64,000 nt of DNA from positions 1 through 64,000 of the forward strand of contig JAADDZ010000009.1 in the NCBI GenBank assembly GCA_013153635.1, read 5' to 3'. Shown here one piece after another: positions 27,601 to 35,935 of the stretch. Both the position numbers and the translations under genes were made by a program. The stretch's first letter is position 1. The number at the start of each line of letters is the position of its first letter. The DNA is from Aquificota bacterium. Its GTDB lineage: Bacteria > Aquificota > Aquificia > Aquificales > Hydrogenothermaceae. The notes under the pieces are model-generated. The model was not told where the DNA came from, searched no databases, and saw only the letters and a program-made list of their open reading frames with translations.

Positions 27601-27903
27601 ATGGAGATAACACAAGTAAAGATTTATCCTTTTGATACAGGAAACATAGGTGGTAGAGTGAGAGCTGTAGCAGACATAGTAATAAATGAAGAAATTTTGA
27701 TAAAAGGTATAAAAGTCGTTGAATCAAAGCATGGAGGACTCTTTATATCTTTTCCCAAAAAGAGAAGCTCAAAAGGTACATTTATAGACATCGTAGAGCC
27801 TCTCTCATCAAAAAGCTATGAACTCATAAGAAGAGCTATTATAGACAAATACAAAGAAGTAATGAATATAAGAGTGGAGGAAGATATTGAATCTGTTAAA
27901 TAA
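27601..27903 (+). CDS. spoVG: SpoVG family RNA/DNA-binding regulator
   Basis: A 100-aa protein matching SpoVG over its whole length: an N-terminal ITQVKIYPF strand, AVADIVINEEILIKGIKVV, and the signature GGLFISFPKKR. SpoVG is a small nucleic-acid-binding post-transcriptional regulator in many bacteria. The purine-rich GGAG at 27581-27584 is about 16 bases from the ATG, so the start is slightly uncertain. Its 3' end overlaps the TTG start of resB. Confidence 0.93.
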   Translation: MEITQVKIYPFDTGNIGGRVRAVADIVINEEILIKGIKVVESKHGGLFISFPKKRSSKGTFIDIVEPLSSKSYELIRRAIIDKYKEVMNIRVEEDIESVK

Positions 27904-29425
27904 AATAGTAAAAATCCTTGGAAGTCCAAAGCTAGGAGTACTAGCTCTTATAATACTTGCAATTTTGACCGTTCTAGGGTCTACATATATAAAACAAGGA
28001 GAAACTTACTTTACATATGTAAGAGAGTATGGAGAAGAAGCCGCAAAAATTATATGGATTTTGTGGCTAGATAAGATATTCCATGCATGGTACTACCAGT
28101 TACTTATGGTAATAGTTGGAGTATCTGTTATATTTGCCACAATAGATAGATTTCCTAGGATATTCCTTTCTGCCTATGGAAAAGTAAACAAGAAACTATC
28201 AGAAAAACTCCTAAAGAAAAAAACCACCCTAAAATTTGAAGTAAACAAACCAATACAAGATGTACTAGATAGAATCATTCAATTTTTAGCAGATAAAGGT
28301 TTTAAAAGTATAGACAAAATAGAAGAAAAAAATGAAATATACCTTTTTGCTGAAAAAGGGAAAATATCAAGGTTAGGAATGTTAGTTACCCATATAGGAA
28401 TAATAGTATTCTTAATAGGAGCGATAATGGGTTCCTACTTTGGTATAAGAGGTCAAGTAGAGATAGCAGAAGGAGAATCAGCAGATATATTCTACAAATT
28501 CAGAGAAGGCTCCTTGCAGGCAGGAAACGAGATAGCCAAACTACCGTTTACCATAAAAGTAAATAGGTTTTGGTTAGATTTCTACGACAGTGAAAAATTC
28601 AAAGGAGCTATAAAATCCTTTAATAGTGAGATAGAAATTTGGAAAGAAGGGCAGTTAGTAGAAAAAAAAGTGATAAAAGTAAACCACCCAATGATATACG
28701 AAGGCTATAGAATTTTCCAAGCATCTTACGGAAAAACAGGAGAAATCAAAAGAGCAAAACTCATAATAGTAGAATATCCAAAAATGTTAGAACTTATGAA
28801 AGCAGTATCCAAAGTGAACCAACAAATCCAAGAAGCAAAAACCCCAGAAGAGAAAGAAAAACTCCAAAAAATAATGAGAGAGCTACAGACCCAATCAGTT
28901 ATCCTGTTTTCTCAAGCTCCACGTACAGACTACACCTTTGGACAAAAAGAGATAAAAGTAAAAGATATGTCCCTAAAAATAGTGAATCAGACTCTAAACT
29001 ACAAAAATCCAATGTTAGTAAATCGAGATGTGTACGACCCAGTAATTGTGGTGAAAGTAAGCTACAACGATAAAGAATTCAACCTTCCAATTCTTGCAGA
29101 CCCAAATGTTGCAATTCCTGCTTTTAATCAGTTTGGTTACAAACATGGATTTCCCTATCTAATAATGATAGAAGAGTTTGAACCTAGATATTTTTCAGGA
29201 CTTCAAATCAGTAATTTTCCCGGAACAAACCTTATATGGCTTGGTACAGTAATAGTTGTCCTTGGTACTATGCTCGCGTTTTATACTATTCATAGAAGAG
29301 TTTGGATAAAACTAGAAGAAAAAGACGGAAAAACTCTTGTTTATGTAGCCTTGTACTCTCAAAAATTTAAAGAATCTTTTGTAAGAGACGTAAAAGAAAC
29401 ACTTCCTAAATATTTAGAAGCGTAG
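27887..29425 (+). CDS. resB: Cytochrome c biogenesis protein ResB
   Basis: A 512-aa membrane protein with the ResB layout: TM helices near 15-35, 60-85 and 160-185, a large periplasmic domain with VNHPMIYEGYRIFQASYG (the ResB hallmark near 275-292), and a final TM near 455-475 with its conserved preceding segment. ResB (Ccs1) works with CcsA/ResC in system II heme attachment to apocytochromes c, such as the monoheme domain of the gamma subunit at 41900. The start is TTG and overlaps spoVG by 17 bases. resC is not in this window. Confidence 0.92.
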   Translation: MNLLNKIVKILGSPKLGVLALIILAILTVLGSTYIKQGETYFTYVREYGEEAAKIIWILWLDKIFHAWYYQLLMVIVGVSVIFATIDRFPRIFLSAYGKVNKKLSEKLLKKKTTLKFEVNKPIQDVLDRIIQFLADKGFKSIDKIEEKNEIYLFAEKGKISRLGMLVTHIGIIVFLIGAIMGSYFGIRGQVEIAEGESADIFYKFREGSLQAGNEIAKLPFTIKVNRFWLDFYDSEKFKGAIKSFNSEIEIWKEGQLVEKKVIKVNHPMIYEGYRIFQASYGKTGEIKRAKLIIVEYPKMLELMKAVSKVNQQIQEAKTPEEKEKLQKIMRELQTQSVILFSQAPRTDYTFGQKEIKVKDMSLKIVNQTLNYKNPMLVNRDVYDPVIVVKVSYNDKEFNLPILADPNVAIPAFNQFGYKHGFPYLIMIEEFEPRYFSGLQISNFPGTNLIWLGTVIVVLGTMLAFYTIHRRVWIKLEEKDGKTLVYVALYSQKFKESFVRDVKETLPKYLEA

Positions 29426-29479
29426 GAGCTGAAAATATTAAAAAAATCATAAAAAAAAGAATAATCTGTTTTATTATAG

Positions 29480-29496
29480 TTGAGATTTAATCTTAA
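29480..29496. promoter_or_regulatory. Candidate metal-regulator operator upstream of feoAB
   Basis: TTGAGATT-T-AATCTTAA is a 17-bp palindrome with one mismatched pair, ending 18 bases before the feoA ATG. Position and shape suit a DtxR/MntR- or Fur-like dimeric repressor binding just downstream of or over the promoter. The regulator gene is not in the window. Confidence 0.5.
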
Positions 29497-29514
29497 TAAA
29501 CTTTAGGAGAGGGT

Positions 29515-29730
29515 ATGAAAATATTAGAAGTACCAGAGAACAAAGAAGTTACAGTCAAAAAAATTCCCAAAATAGACAACCCATTTTTGAAAAAAATAGA
29601 AGCCATGGGGCTAAAAAAAGGAGAAAAAGTAAAAATCTTATCAAAATTAGGGAGAAATCTAGTAATAAGTGTAGAAGGCAGAAAAATGGTCATAGATGAG
29701 GAGCTTGCAAAGGAGATAGAAGTAGAATGA
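29515..29730 (+). CDS. feoA: Ferrous iron transport protein A
   Basis: A 71-aa SH3-like FeoA: a hydrophilic core with LKKIEAMGLKKGEKVKIL near the middle and a C-terminal MVIDEELAKEIEV, typical of the family. It assists FeoB in Fe2+ uptake. AGGAGAGG lies 5-6 bases before the ATG. The last codons overlap the feoB start (ATGA), indicating translational coupling. Confidence 0.93.
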   Translation: MKILEVPENKEVTVKKIPKIDNPFLKKIEAMGLKKGEKVKILSKLGRNLVISVEGRKMVIDEELAKEIEVE

Positions 29731-31823
29731 GAGAGATAACAGTAGCTCTTATAGGCAACCCAAATGTTGGTAAAACTACTCTTCTTAACCTACTAGCAGG
29801 TACAGACCTAAAAGTTGGCAATTGGCCGGGAGTTACTGTTGAAAAAAAAGAAGCAACTATAAAATATAAAGACTACTTGATTCATATTGTAGATTTGCCG
29901 GGTATATATACATTAGAACCTCTATCAGAAGCAGAAGAAGTAGCTATAGAGTTTTTAGAGAATGAAAATATCGACGTTATATTAGATGTAATAGATACCC
30001 AAAATTTTGAGAAAAATTTCTTTCTCACTACCCAACTATTAGAATTTGAAAAACCAACAGTGATAGTCCTTAATATATATGATGAAGCCGAGAGAAAGGG
30101 GATAAATGTTGACATTGAATCTTTAGAAGAAATCCTAAATGTAAAAGTAGTTAAAACAGTAGCAAGAAAAGGAATAGGAATAGAAAAAGTTCTAGATGCA
30201 ATTATAGAAGCTTATGAGAAAAATTTAACCCCCTCAATAAGATACGAATCTAAAATAGAAGAAGCATTTTCCAAACTGGAGAAACTTTTAGGTAAAAAAT
30301 TAACAAAACATCAAGCTATTAAAATCTTATTAACTGGTACAGGGGACAAAGAGCTAGATAAACAGATAGAAAAAATAAGAAAAGAGCTAGAAAAATTCTA
30401 TGGAGAAAAAATAGAGGATATTATAAAAGATGAGAGATTTGGTTTTGCCCACGGTGTAGCAAAAAAAATTATAAAAAAAGAAAAAGAACAAAAATACGAC
30501 ATTACAGAGATATTAGATACTTTTTTACTTCACAAGTATATAGGACTTGGACTTTACATATTTATAATGTTCCTCCTATTTAAAATAGCTTTTGACTTTT
30601 CTGCACCTTTGATGGATTGGTTAGATGGATTTTTAATAAACTTTGTATCTCCGTTAATTGTTAATACCCTCCAGACATTACACGCTTCACAAACCTTGAT
30701 AAACTTTTTCACAGAGGCAGTGATAGGAGGAGTAGGTTTTGTTCTAACATTTGTTCCTTTGATATTTGTCTTATTTTTTCTGATGACGTTTTTAGAGATG
30801 TCAGGGTATCTTCCTAGGATAGCTGTACTTATGGATAGATTCATGGAGAAATTAGGACTACACGGAAGTATGGTAATCCCTCTCATGTTAGGATTTGGCT
30901 GTAATGTACCAGCTATAATGGCTACCAAAGCGATAGAGGACAAAAGGGATAAATTTATAGTTATTATGATGATACCCTTTATGAGCTGTCCAGCTAGATT
31001 GATAGTATTTGCATTTTTTGCCTCTGTTTTTTTCGAAAATCCAGTGTTAATAATAATGGGGCTGTACCTATTAGGGATAGTGGTAGGTTTTATAACAGCG
31101 TTTTTCCTAAAAAAAACAGTCTTTAAAGGGAATCTTACCCATTTTGCCCTTGAACTTCCACCTTACAGGATACCTACACTAAAAGCTCTTATATCAGTTA
31201 CATGGATACATACAAAAGGGTTTATATACAGAGCAGGAACTATAATATTTGCTATATCTATAGTAGTATGGGGTCTTTTGAACCTCCCGTTAGGAATAAA
31301 AGACCAGTCCCAAAGTTATGCCGCAAAAATAGGACAGACTTTAGTACCAATTTTTGAACCTTTAGGGATAAACGATTGGAGAGCAACCGCATCACTAATC
31401 CCAGCATTCTTAGCTAGAGAGATAGCCCTTAGTTCATTAGGAACTATGTACTATGCAGAGATAAAAGAAGAAACCCAAACTGTTCCTTTAGATATAAAAG
31501 AGCAGTTAATAGACCAAACAAAAAATCTTTTCATATCCTTAAAAAAAGCCTTCCTCTCTATTTTTTCATTAAAGATAAAAGCTTTTGAGATAGCAAAAGA
31601 CGAATTTGAAACATTAAGAAAAGTTATAAAAAATCATTTTACACCTCTTTCAGCACTTTCTTATATGATACTTTTACTTATATATACTTCTTGTATTGCC
31701 ACTGTAGCTGTTATGATGCAAGAGTTAGGAAAAAAATATGCACTTTTATTTTTACTATATAGTTTTGTATTAGCATGGATAATCGCTTTTACTGTATACA
31801 ATGCAGGAAAAATAATTATGTGA
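29727..31823 (+). CDS. feoB: Ferrous iron transporter FeoB
   Basis: A 698-aa protein. The N-terminal G domain has G1 GNPNVGKT (about 9-16), G3 DLPGIYTL and G4-like NIYDEAE. A helical GDI-like linker follows, then a polytopic membrane domain with two Gate motifs (including LGFGCNVPAIMATK and the SCPARLIVFAFF segment) and a C-terminal TM pair. It imports Fe2+ with GTP hydrolysis. G4 usually reads NxxD; here it is NIYD, which fits. Iron supply would support the many FeS and heme proteins encoded downstream. Confidence 0.96.
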   Translation: MREITVALIGNPNVGKTTLLNLLAGTDLKVGNWPGVTVEKKEATIKYKDYLIHIVDLPGIYTLEPLSEAEEVAIEFLENENIDVILDVIDTQNFEKNFFLTTQLLEFEKPTVIVLNIYDEAERKGINVDIESLEEILNVKVVKTVARKGIGIEKVLDAIIEAYEKNLTPSIRYESKIEEAFSKLEKLLGKKLTKHQAIKILLTGTGDKELDKQIEKIRKELEKFYGEKIEDIIKDERFGFAHGVAKKIIKKEKEQKYDITEILDTFLLHKYIGLGLYIFIMFLLFKIAFDFSAPLMDWLDGFLINFVSPLIVNTLQTLHASQTLINFFTEAVIGGVGFVLTFVPLIFVLFFLMTFLEMSGYLPRIAVLMDRFMEKLGLHGSMVIPLMLGFGCNVPAIMATKAIEDKRDKFIVIMMIPFMSCPARLIVFAFFASVFFENPVLIIMGLYLLGIVVGFITAFFLKKTVFKGNLTHFALELPPYRIPTLKALISVTWIHTKGFIYRAGTIIFAISIVVWGLLNLPLGIKDQSQSYAAKIGQTLVPIFEPLGINDWRATASLIPAFLAREIALSSLGTMYYAEIKEETQTVPLDIKEQLIDQTKNLFISLKKAFLSIFSLKIKAFEIAKDEFETLRKVIKNHFTPLSALSYMILLLIYTSCIATVAVMMQELGKKYALLFLLYSFVLAWIIAFTVYNAGKIIM

Positions 31824-31830
31824 GGTTAAG

Positions 31831-32592
31831 ATGGAAAAGAAAAAATGGAGAACCGCGGTAAGTTGGCACTTTGATAAAGAAGCATACGTTAGAGGCTATA
31901 AACTCAAAGATATGATAGATAGATTAAATTTTACCCAAGCGATATATCTTGTCTTAACAGGAGAATTACCAAACGAAAGACAACAGAGAATGATGGACGC
32001 TATATTAGTAACAATGATAGAACACTCCATCGCACCTCCATCTGTGATAGCCGCAAGAGCTGTTATCAGTGGAGGAAATCCACTACACGTAGGAGTAGGA
32101 GCAGGAGTACTAGCGTTTGGGAAAGTTCACGGAGGAGCCCTTGAAGATGCTATGAGATTCTTACAAGAAAATGTAGATAACCCACCAGACCAAGTAGTAA
32201 AAACGTATCTTCAGCAAGGAAAGAGAATCCCCGGCTATGGTCACAGATATTACAAAGAAGAAGACCCAAGAACAGAAAAGCTCCTCTCTATAGCCAAAGA
32301 ACAGGGCTATTTTGGGAAATACTGTAGATTTGCAGTAGAAATAGAAAAACAGATAGAAAAACAAAAAAGAAAAAAACTCGTTCTCAATGTAGATGGAGCA
32401 GTAGCCGCTGTCGCTTCAGAACTAGGTTTTGATTGGAAAATAGGAGAAGGTTTATGGATAATAGGTAGAATCCCCGGACTAGTTGCCCATACATACGAAG
32501 AATACACAATGGAAAAACCTTTTTCAAAAAGGTTAGACGAAGAAAAAGAAGTAGAGTATATAGGCTCTCCCCCAAGAGACTTAAACAAATAA
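31831..32592 (+). CDS. ccl: Citryl-CoA lyase-like protein (citrate synthase fold)
   Basis: A 253-aa protein of the citrate synthase/ACL C-terminal domain family. It keeps the His-His-Asp catalytic set: His in GGNPLHVGVGAG/KVHGGA, His in PGYGHRYY, Asp in NVDGAVAAV. The length is that of Hydrogenobacter-type citryl-CoA lyase, not of a full ~370-430 aa citrate synthase. In Aquificaceae this enzyme splits citryl-CoA to acetyl-CoA and oxaloacetate in the reductive TCA cycle, after citryl-CoA synthetase. The synthetase genes are not in this window. A citrate-synthase-like enzyme with a different acyl-CoA is the alternative. Confidence 0.8.
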   Translation: MEKKKWRTAVSWHFDKEAYVRGYKLKDMIDRLNFTQAIYLVLTGELPNERQQRMMDAILVTMIEHSIAPPSVIAARAVISGGNPLHVGVGAGVLAFGKVHGGALEDAMRFLQENVDNPPDQVVKTYLQQGKRIPGYGHRYYKEEDPRTEKLLSIAKEQGYFGKYCRFAVEIEKQIEKQKRKKLVLNVDGAVAAVASELGFDWKIGEGLWIIGRIPGLVAHTYEEYTMEKPFSKRLDEEKEVEYIGSPPRDLNK

Positions 32593-32603
32593 GGTAACAA
32601 CTC

Positions 32604-34613
32604 TTGGAAAATAAAACAGTTAAAAAAAACAAAAAAAAGAGAAACATTCTAATAGCGATAGTAGTTCTCTTTGTGTTTATCATAGGAAATGTATACATAT
32701 ATGGGAAATTATCAAAAGTAGAAGAAGGTATATACAACCCATACGCTTTTTTAATAATTATCAATATAAACGTTGTATTCTTTTTAACTATTCTTGCTCT
32801 TACACTTAGGTACTTTATAAAGCTCTTCTTTGAAGAAAGTAAATCAAGAGGGAAACTTAGAAAAAAACTCACTGTAATATTACTATCCTTAGTGATTATT
32901 CCATCAATGATAATATCTATAGCCTCTATAAGCTTAATTTCAAATGCCACAAATATATGGTTCAGTGGGAAAGTAGAAGAAGCCCTAAAAACAATAGATG
33001 ACATCTTAGAAAAAAACATAAAAGAATATGTCCATATGTGTGATGCAGTATCGAAATTAGTACTATATGAAAAAATCCACCCCCAAAAGATAATCAGATA
33101 CTTTGAACTAAACTCAATAGTTATAATAAAAAACGGAAAAAAATCTACATATGGAAAACCTTTAAGCTCAATTTCCTACAAAGACCTCATAAACAAAAAC
33201 TATATAATCTTCTACATACAAGACAAAGCATACCTTAGATACATAAAAAAAGATAACGGAACAATAGTAATCATAGATAAAAAACTCCCAGACTTCCTAT
33301 CAAAAAAGAACAAAGAAGTAAAATCTATACTAAAACTATACTCCCAATTTAGATACTATAAAAACCCAATACGAATAGGTTATATACTCACCATGCTAAT
33401 CATAACAATGTTCATAATTCTAGCCGCAATATGGTTTAGTCACTACATTGTAAAAAATCTAACCTATCCATTAGAACAACTGGCAGAAGCCGCAAAAAGA
33501 CTAGCAAAAGGTAATCTCAATGTAAGAGTCAACATAACCTCAAAAGACGAAATAGGAATACTCATAGAAGAATTCAATCACATGGTAGAACAACTTCAAA
33601 GCCTATACAAACAACTAGAAGTAAAAAATAAAGAACTCCAATATAGCAACCAGTATCTAGAAACCATATTAGAGACAGCAAAAACAGGAGTTATCTTTTC
33701 TGACAAAGAAGGTAAAATCCAAAAAATAAACAGTGCCGCACTAAAAATATTAGGAACAGATAAAAAACAAGTAGTAGGGAAAGACATTATAGAATTTCTC
33801 AAAGAACTAGGCTTAGACCCAAAAGACTTAGAAAAAGGTTCCCGAGTTCAATACAACGGAAAAATACTCCTTATGAAACTGACAAAAATCCAAGGTACCA
33901 AAAAAGGATATGTACTAGTTATAGATGACATAACAAATGTAGTTCACGCCGAAAAAATATTAGCATGGAAAGAGATAGCCCAAAGAATAGCTCATGAGAT
34001 AAAAAATCCTCTAACACCCATACGCCTATCAGCAGAAAGGATAATCATACAGCACCAACGAAACAACCCAAACTTCCCAAAAATACTTGAAAAAGCAACC
34101 AATATAATACTAAAAGAGGTAGACTATCTATCGAACCTAGTAAGAGAATTTAATCAATTTGCCTCGATACAAGACAAATTAAAAAAAGAAAAATTCAGCC
34201 TAAATCAACTCCTACAAGAACTAAAAGATAGCTATGAAACCACAGACTTTAAAGTAGAAATAGAAGCAGAAAAAGAATTTACCATTTTTGGAGATAAAAC
34301 CCTTATCAGACAAGCCCTAGCTAACCTTATTCAAAACAGTTACGAAGCAACAGAAGGTCAAAAAGAAAGGTGGGTAAAGATAAAAGTGTATCAAATTGAT
34401 GATAAATTAGTAATAGAAGTAATAGATAATGGAGCAGGTATTTCCAAAGAAGATTTGGAAAAAATCTTCTCCCCTTATTTTTCAAAAAAAGTAAAAGGAA
34501 GTGGATTAGGTCTTTCTATAACCAAAGAAATAATAGAACTACACCAAGGAACAATAAAAGCTGTAAATTCAGAAAAAGGAGCCCATTTTATAATAGAGCT
34601 TCCATTAAAATAA
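32604..34613 (+). CDS. NtrY-type sensor histidine kinase
   Basis: A 669-aa kinase with four TM helices (about 13-35, 48-72, 90-115, 252-275), a HAMP domain (about 276-330), a PAS domain (about 350-450), a DHp domain with H-box HEIKNPLTPIRL (His464), and a HATPase domain with N-box NLIQNSYEA, DNGAGI and GSGLGLSI motifs. The four-TM plus HAMP-PAS layout is that of NtrY. The TTG start gives a Lys-rich N-terminus. No response-regulator gene is adjacent, so its partner must lie elsewhere. It is immediately upstream of the sulfur cluster, which suggests but does not prove a link. Confidence 0.9.
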   Translation: MENKTVKKNKKKRNILIAIVVLFVFIIGNVYIYGKLSKVEEGIYNPYAFLIIININVVFFLTILALTLRYFIKLFFEESKSRGKLRKKLTVILLSLVIIPSMIISIASISLISNATNIWFSGKVEEALKTIDDILEKNIKEYVHMCDAVSKLVLYEKIHPQKIIRYFELNSIVIIKNGKKSTYGKPLSSISYKDLINKNYIIFYIQDKAYLRYIKKDNGTIVIIDKKLPDFLSKKNKEVKSILKLYSQFRYYKNPIRIGYILTMLIITMFIILAAIWFSHYIVKNLTYPLEQLAEAAKRLAKGNLNVRVNITSKDEIGILIEEFNHMVEQLQSLYKQLEVKNKELQYSNQYLETILETAKTGVIFSDKEGKIQKINSAALKILGTDKKQVVGKDIIEFLKELGLDPKDLEKGSRVQYNGKILLMKLTKIQGTKKGYVLVIDDITNVVHAEKILAWKEIAQRIAHEIKNPLTPIRLSAERIIIQHQRNNPNFPKILEKATNIILKEVDYLSNLVREFNQFASIQDKLKKEKFSLNQLLQELKDSYETTDFKVEIEAEKEFTIFGDKTLIRQALANLIQNSYEATEGQKERWVKIKVYQIDDKLVIEVIDNGAGISKEDLEKIFSPYFSKKVKGSGLGLSITKEIIELHQGTIKAVNSEKGAHFIIELPLK

Positions 34614-34731
34614 GCATTATTCCTTTTAGACATATTGAAATTTTATTTTCTTTGGTTTTACAATTATGGAATGCATTTGAGAATTAGAATATTAAAACCC
34701 CCTTATAAGAAGACCCAAAGGAAGTTAAGAC

Positions 34732-34760
34732 TTGTCAACCTAGACAAATTGATATATTAT
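34732..34760 (+). promoter_or_regulatory. Sigma-70-type promoter of the sulfur operon, with inverted repeat over the -35
   Basis: TTGTCA (34732-34737) and TATTAT (34755-34760) are separated by 17 bp, each one base off consensus. The inverted repeat TTGTC-N6-GACAA (34732-34747) covers the -35 element. Transcription would start near 34767, leaving a leader of about 150 bases before the ATG at 34917. The rest of the 303-base gap after the kinase gene (34614-34916) is A/T-rich and shows no convincing gene. Confidence 0.55.
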
Positions 34761-34780
34761 CTATCAGTTAGGATATATTT

Positions 34781-34792
34781 ATATGCGCATAT
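34781..34792. promoter_or_regulatory. Perfect 12-bp palindrome in the leader of the sulfur operon
   Basis: ATATGCGCATAT is perfectly self-complementary. It lies about 14 bases downstream of the predicted transcription start and 124 bases before the first ATG, a good position for a repressor site. The GCGC core stands out in this A/T-rich region. Confidence 0.45.
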
Positions 34793-34916
34793 GGATTTTA
34801 AAATGTTTAATTTAAAAAAAAGAAAACTTTTAAATAAGTTGCTTCCCGTCAGAAAAAAACACCCCACTTTATACAAAAGCTACAACCTTTTAGAAAATAA
34901 AACAGGAGGTATATCC

Positions 34917-35888
34917 ATGAGAAAAATACTATCAACCGCAGTTTTAGGTGTTGCCGCTCTATCATTAGCAATACCAATGACTGCTGAAGCTAAAAAAGAA
35001 AGAAAATCACCACCAGCTCCATTCCTTATCTGGGTAGATGATGCTAAACCTCTCGTAGGAAATGCAGATATAAGGTTTATATGTAGTGATGGTGAGAAAA
35101 AATGTGAAAAACATATCCCAGGTTCAGCTATAACTTCAGCTCACGACTTACATTACCTTAAAGACATAAAAGAATGTAACGGACTACCTATGTGTAAAGA
35201 AAGAGCAGAAGAGTTCATAGGAAAAGAGTTAGGAGTAAGTAATGATATGACTGCTATAGCTTACGATGACGGTAGAGGACCAAACGCATCAGGAGTATGG
35301 TACTTCCTATATCTATACGGGTTAGATGCAGACAAAGGGCAAACAAAAATGCTAGATGGTGGACTAGCAACTTGGGAAGCTAAAGGTTACCCCTTAGAAA
35401 CTGGACACCCAAAAGTTGAGCCTAAAACATTCAAAGCGAATATAAGATGGGACATCTTAGCTACCAAAGAAGAAGTACTAAAGGCTATAAAAGACAAGAA
35501 AAACTACATAATACTCGACGCAAGAAGATTCCAAGAGTATGTAGGTAAAGCTCTACTAAAAGCTGAATACGAGCCGGGAAAAGAGATACAAGTTAAAAGA
35601 GGTGGACATATACCCGGAGCTGTGTTCTTCGAATGGAAGAAAGTCGCAGGAAACCCTGCTGGAAAGCCCGGAAGACCTTTATTCAAACCACTGAAAAAAC
35701 TCAAAAAATACTTTACAAAAATCGGTGTAACTCCAGAAAAAACTGTTATCACATATTGCCACGTAGGTACAGGTAGAGGTTCATTCGTATTCGCCGCATT
35801 AAAACTAATCGGACATGAAAAAGCTAAAGTGTATGTAGGTTCTTGGGACGAATGGGGTAACGACCCATCACTTCCAATCGAAAAATAA
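34917..35888 (+). CDS. Periplasmic two-domain rhodanese (thiosulfate sulfurtransferase)
   Basis: A 323-aa protein with a signal peptide (about 1-25, cleavage near AEA-KKE) and two rhodanese domains. The N-terminal one is non-catalytic (about 35-165; ISACE-like region with CSDGEKKCEKH). The C-terminal one (about 180-320) has the active-site loop with Cys281 in TYCHVGTGRG. It transfers sulfane sulfur from thiosulfate to a thiol acceptor in the periplasm. The true start is the ATG at 34917 with AGGAGGT upstream; an open frame runs up to 34635 but would place the signal peptide internally. It has four additional cysteines near 56-93. It is the first gene of the sulfur operon. Confidence 0.9.
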   Translation: MRKILSTAVLGVAALSLAIPMTAEAKKERKSPPAPFLIWVDDAKPLVGNADIRFICSDGEKKCEKHIPGSAITSAHDLHYLKDIKECNGLPMCKERAEEFIGKELGVSNDMTAIAYDDGRGPNASGVWYFLYLYGLDADKGQTKMLDGGLATWEAKGYPLETGHPKVEPKTFKANIRWDILATKEEVLKAIKDKKNYIILDARRFQEYVGKALLKAEYEPGKEIQVKRGGHIPGAVFFEWKKVAGNPAGKPGRPLFKPLKKLKKYFTKIGVTPEKTVITYCHVGTGRGSFVFAALKLIGHEKAKVYVGSWDEWGNDPSLPIEK

Positions 35889-35894
35889 CCTAAG

Positions 35895-35920
35895 AGCCGA
35901 CCTCAAGGTCGGCTTTTTTT
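35895..35920 (+). terminator. Rho-independent terminator or attenuator after the rhodanese gene
   Basis: AGCCGACCT and AGGTCGGCT form a 9-bp stem with a 2-base loop, followed by a run of T (35914-35920). Because the next gene starts 15 bases later with its own ribosome-binding site and no promoter is seen, read-through from the rhodanese promoter is likely. It would lower expression of downstream genes. Confidence 0.85.
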
Positions 35921-35935
35921 ATGGAGGGTTAAAAA

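Noticed and set aside
34771-34786. Possible sigma-54 promoter (GG...GC) before the sulfur operon
   Set aside because: The GG-to-GC spacing is 12 instead of 10 and the flanking consensus is missing. A sigma-70-type promoter is better supported.
34635-34916. N-terminal extension of the rhodanese frame up to 34635
   Set aside because: The ATG at 34917 has AGGAGGT upstream and opens directly into a clean signal peptide. The extension contains the predicted promoter and palindrome and has no protein-like features.
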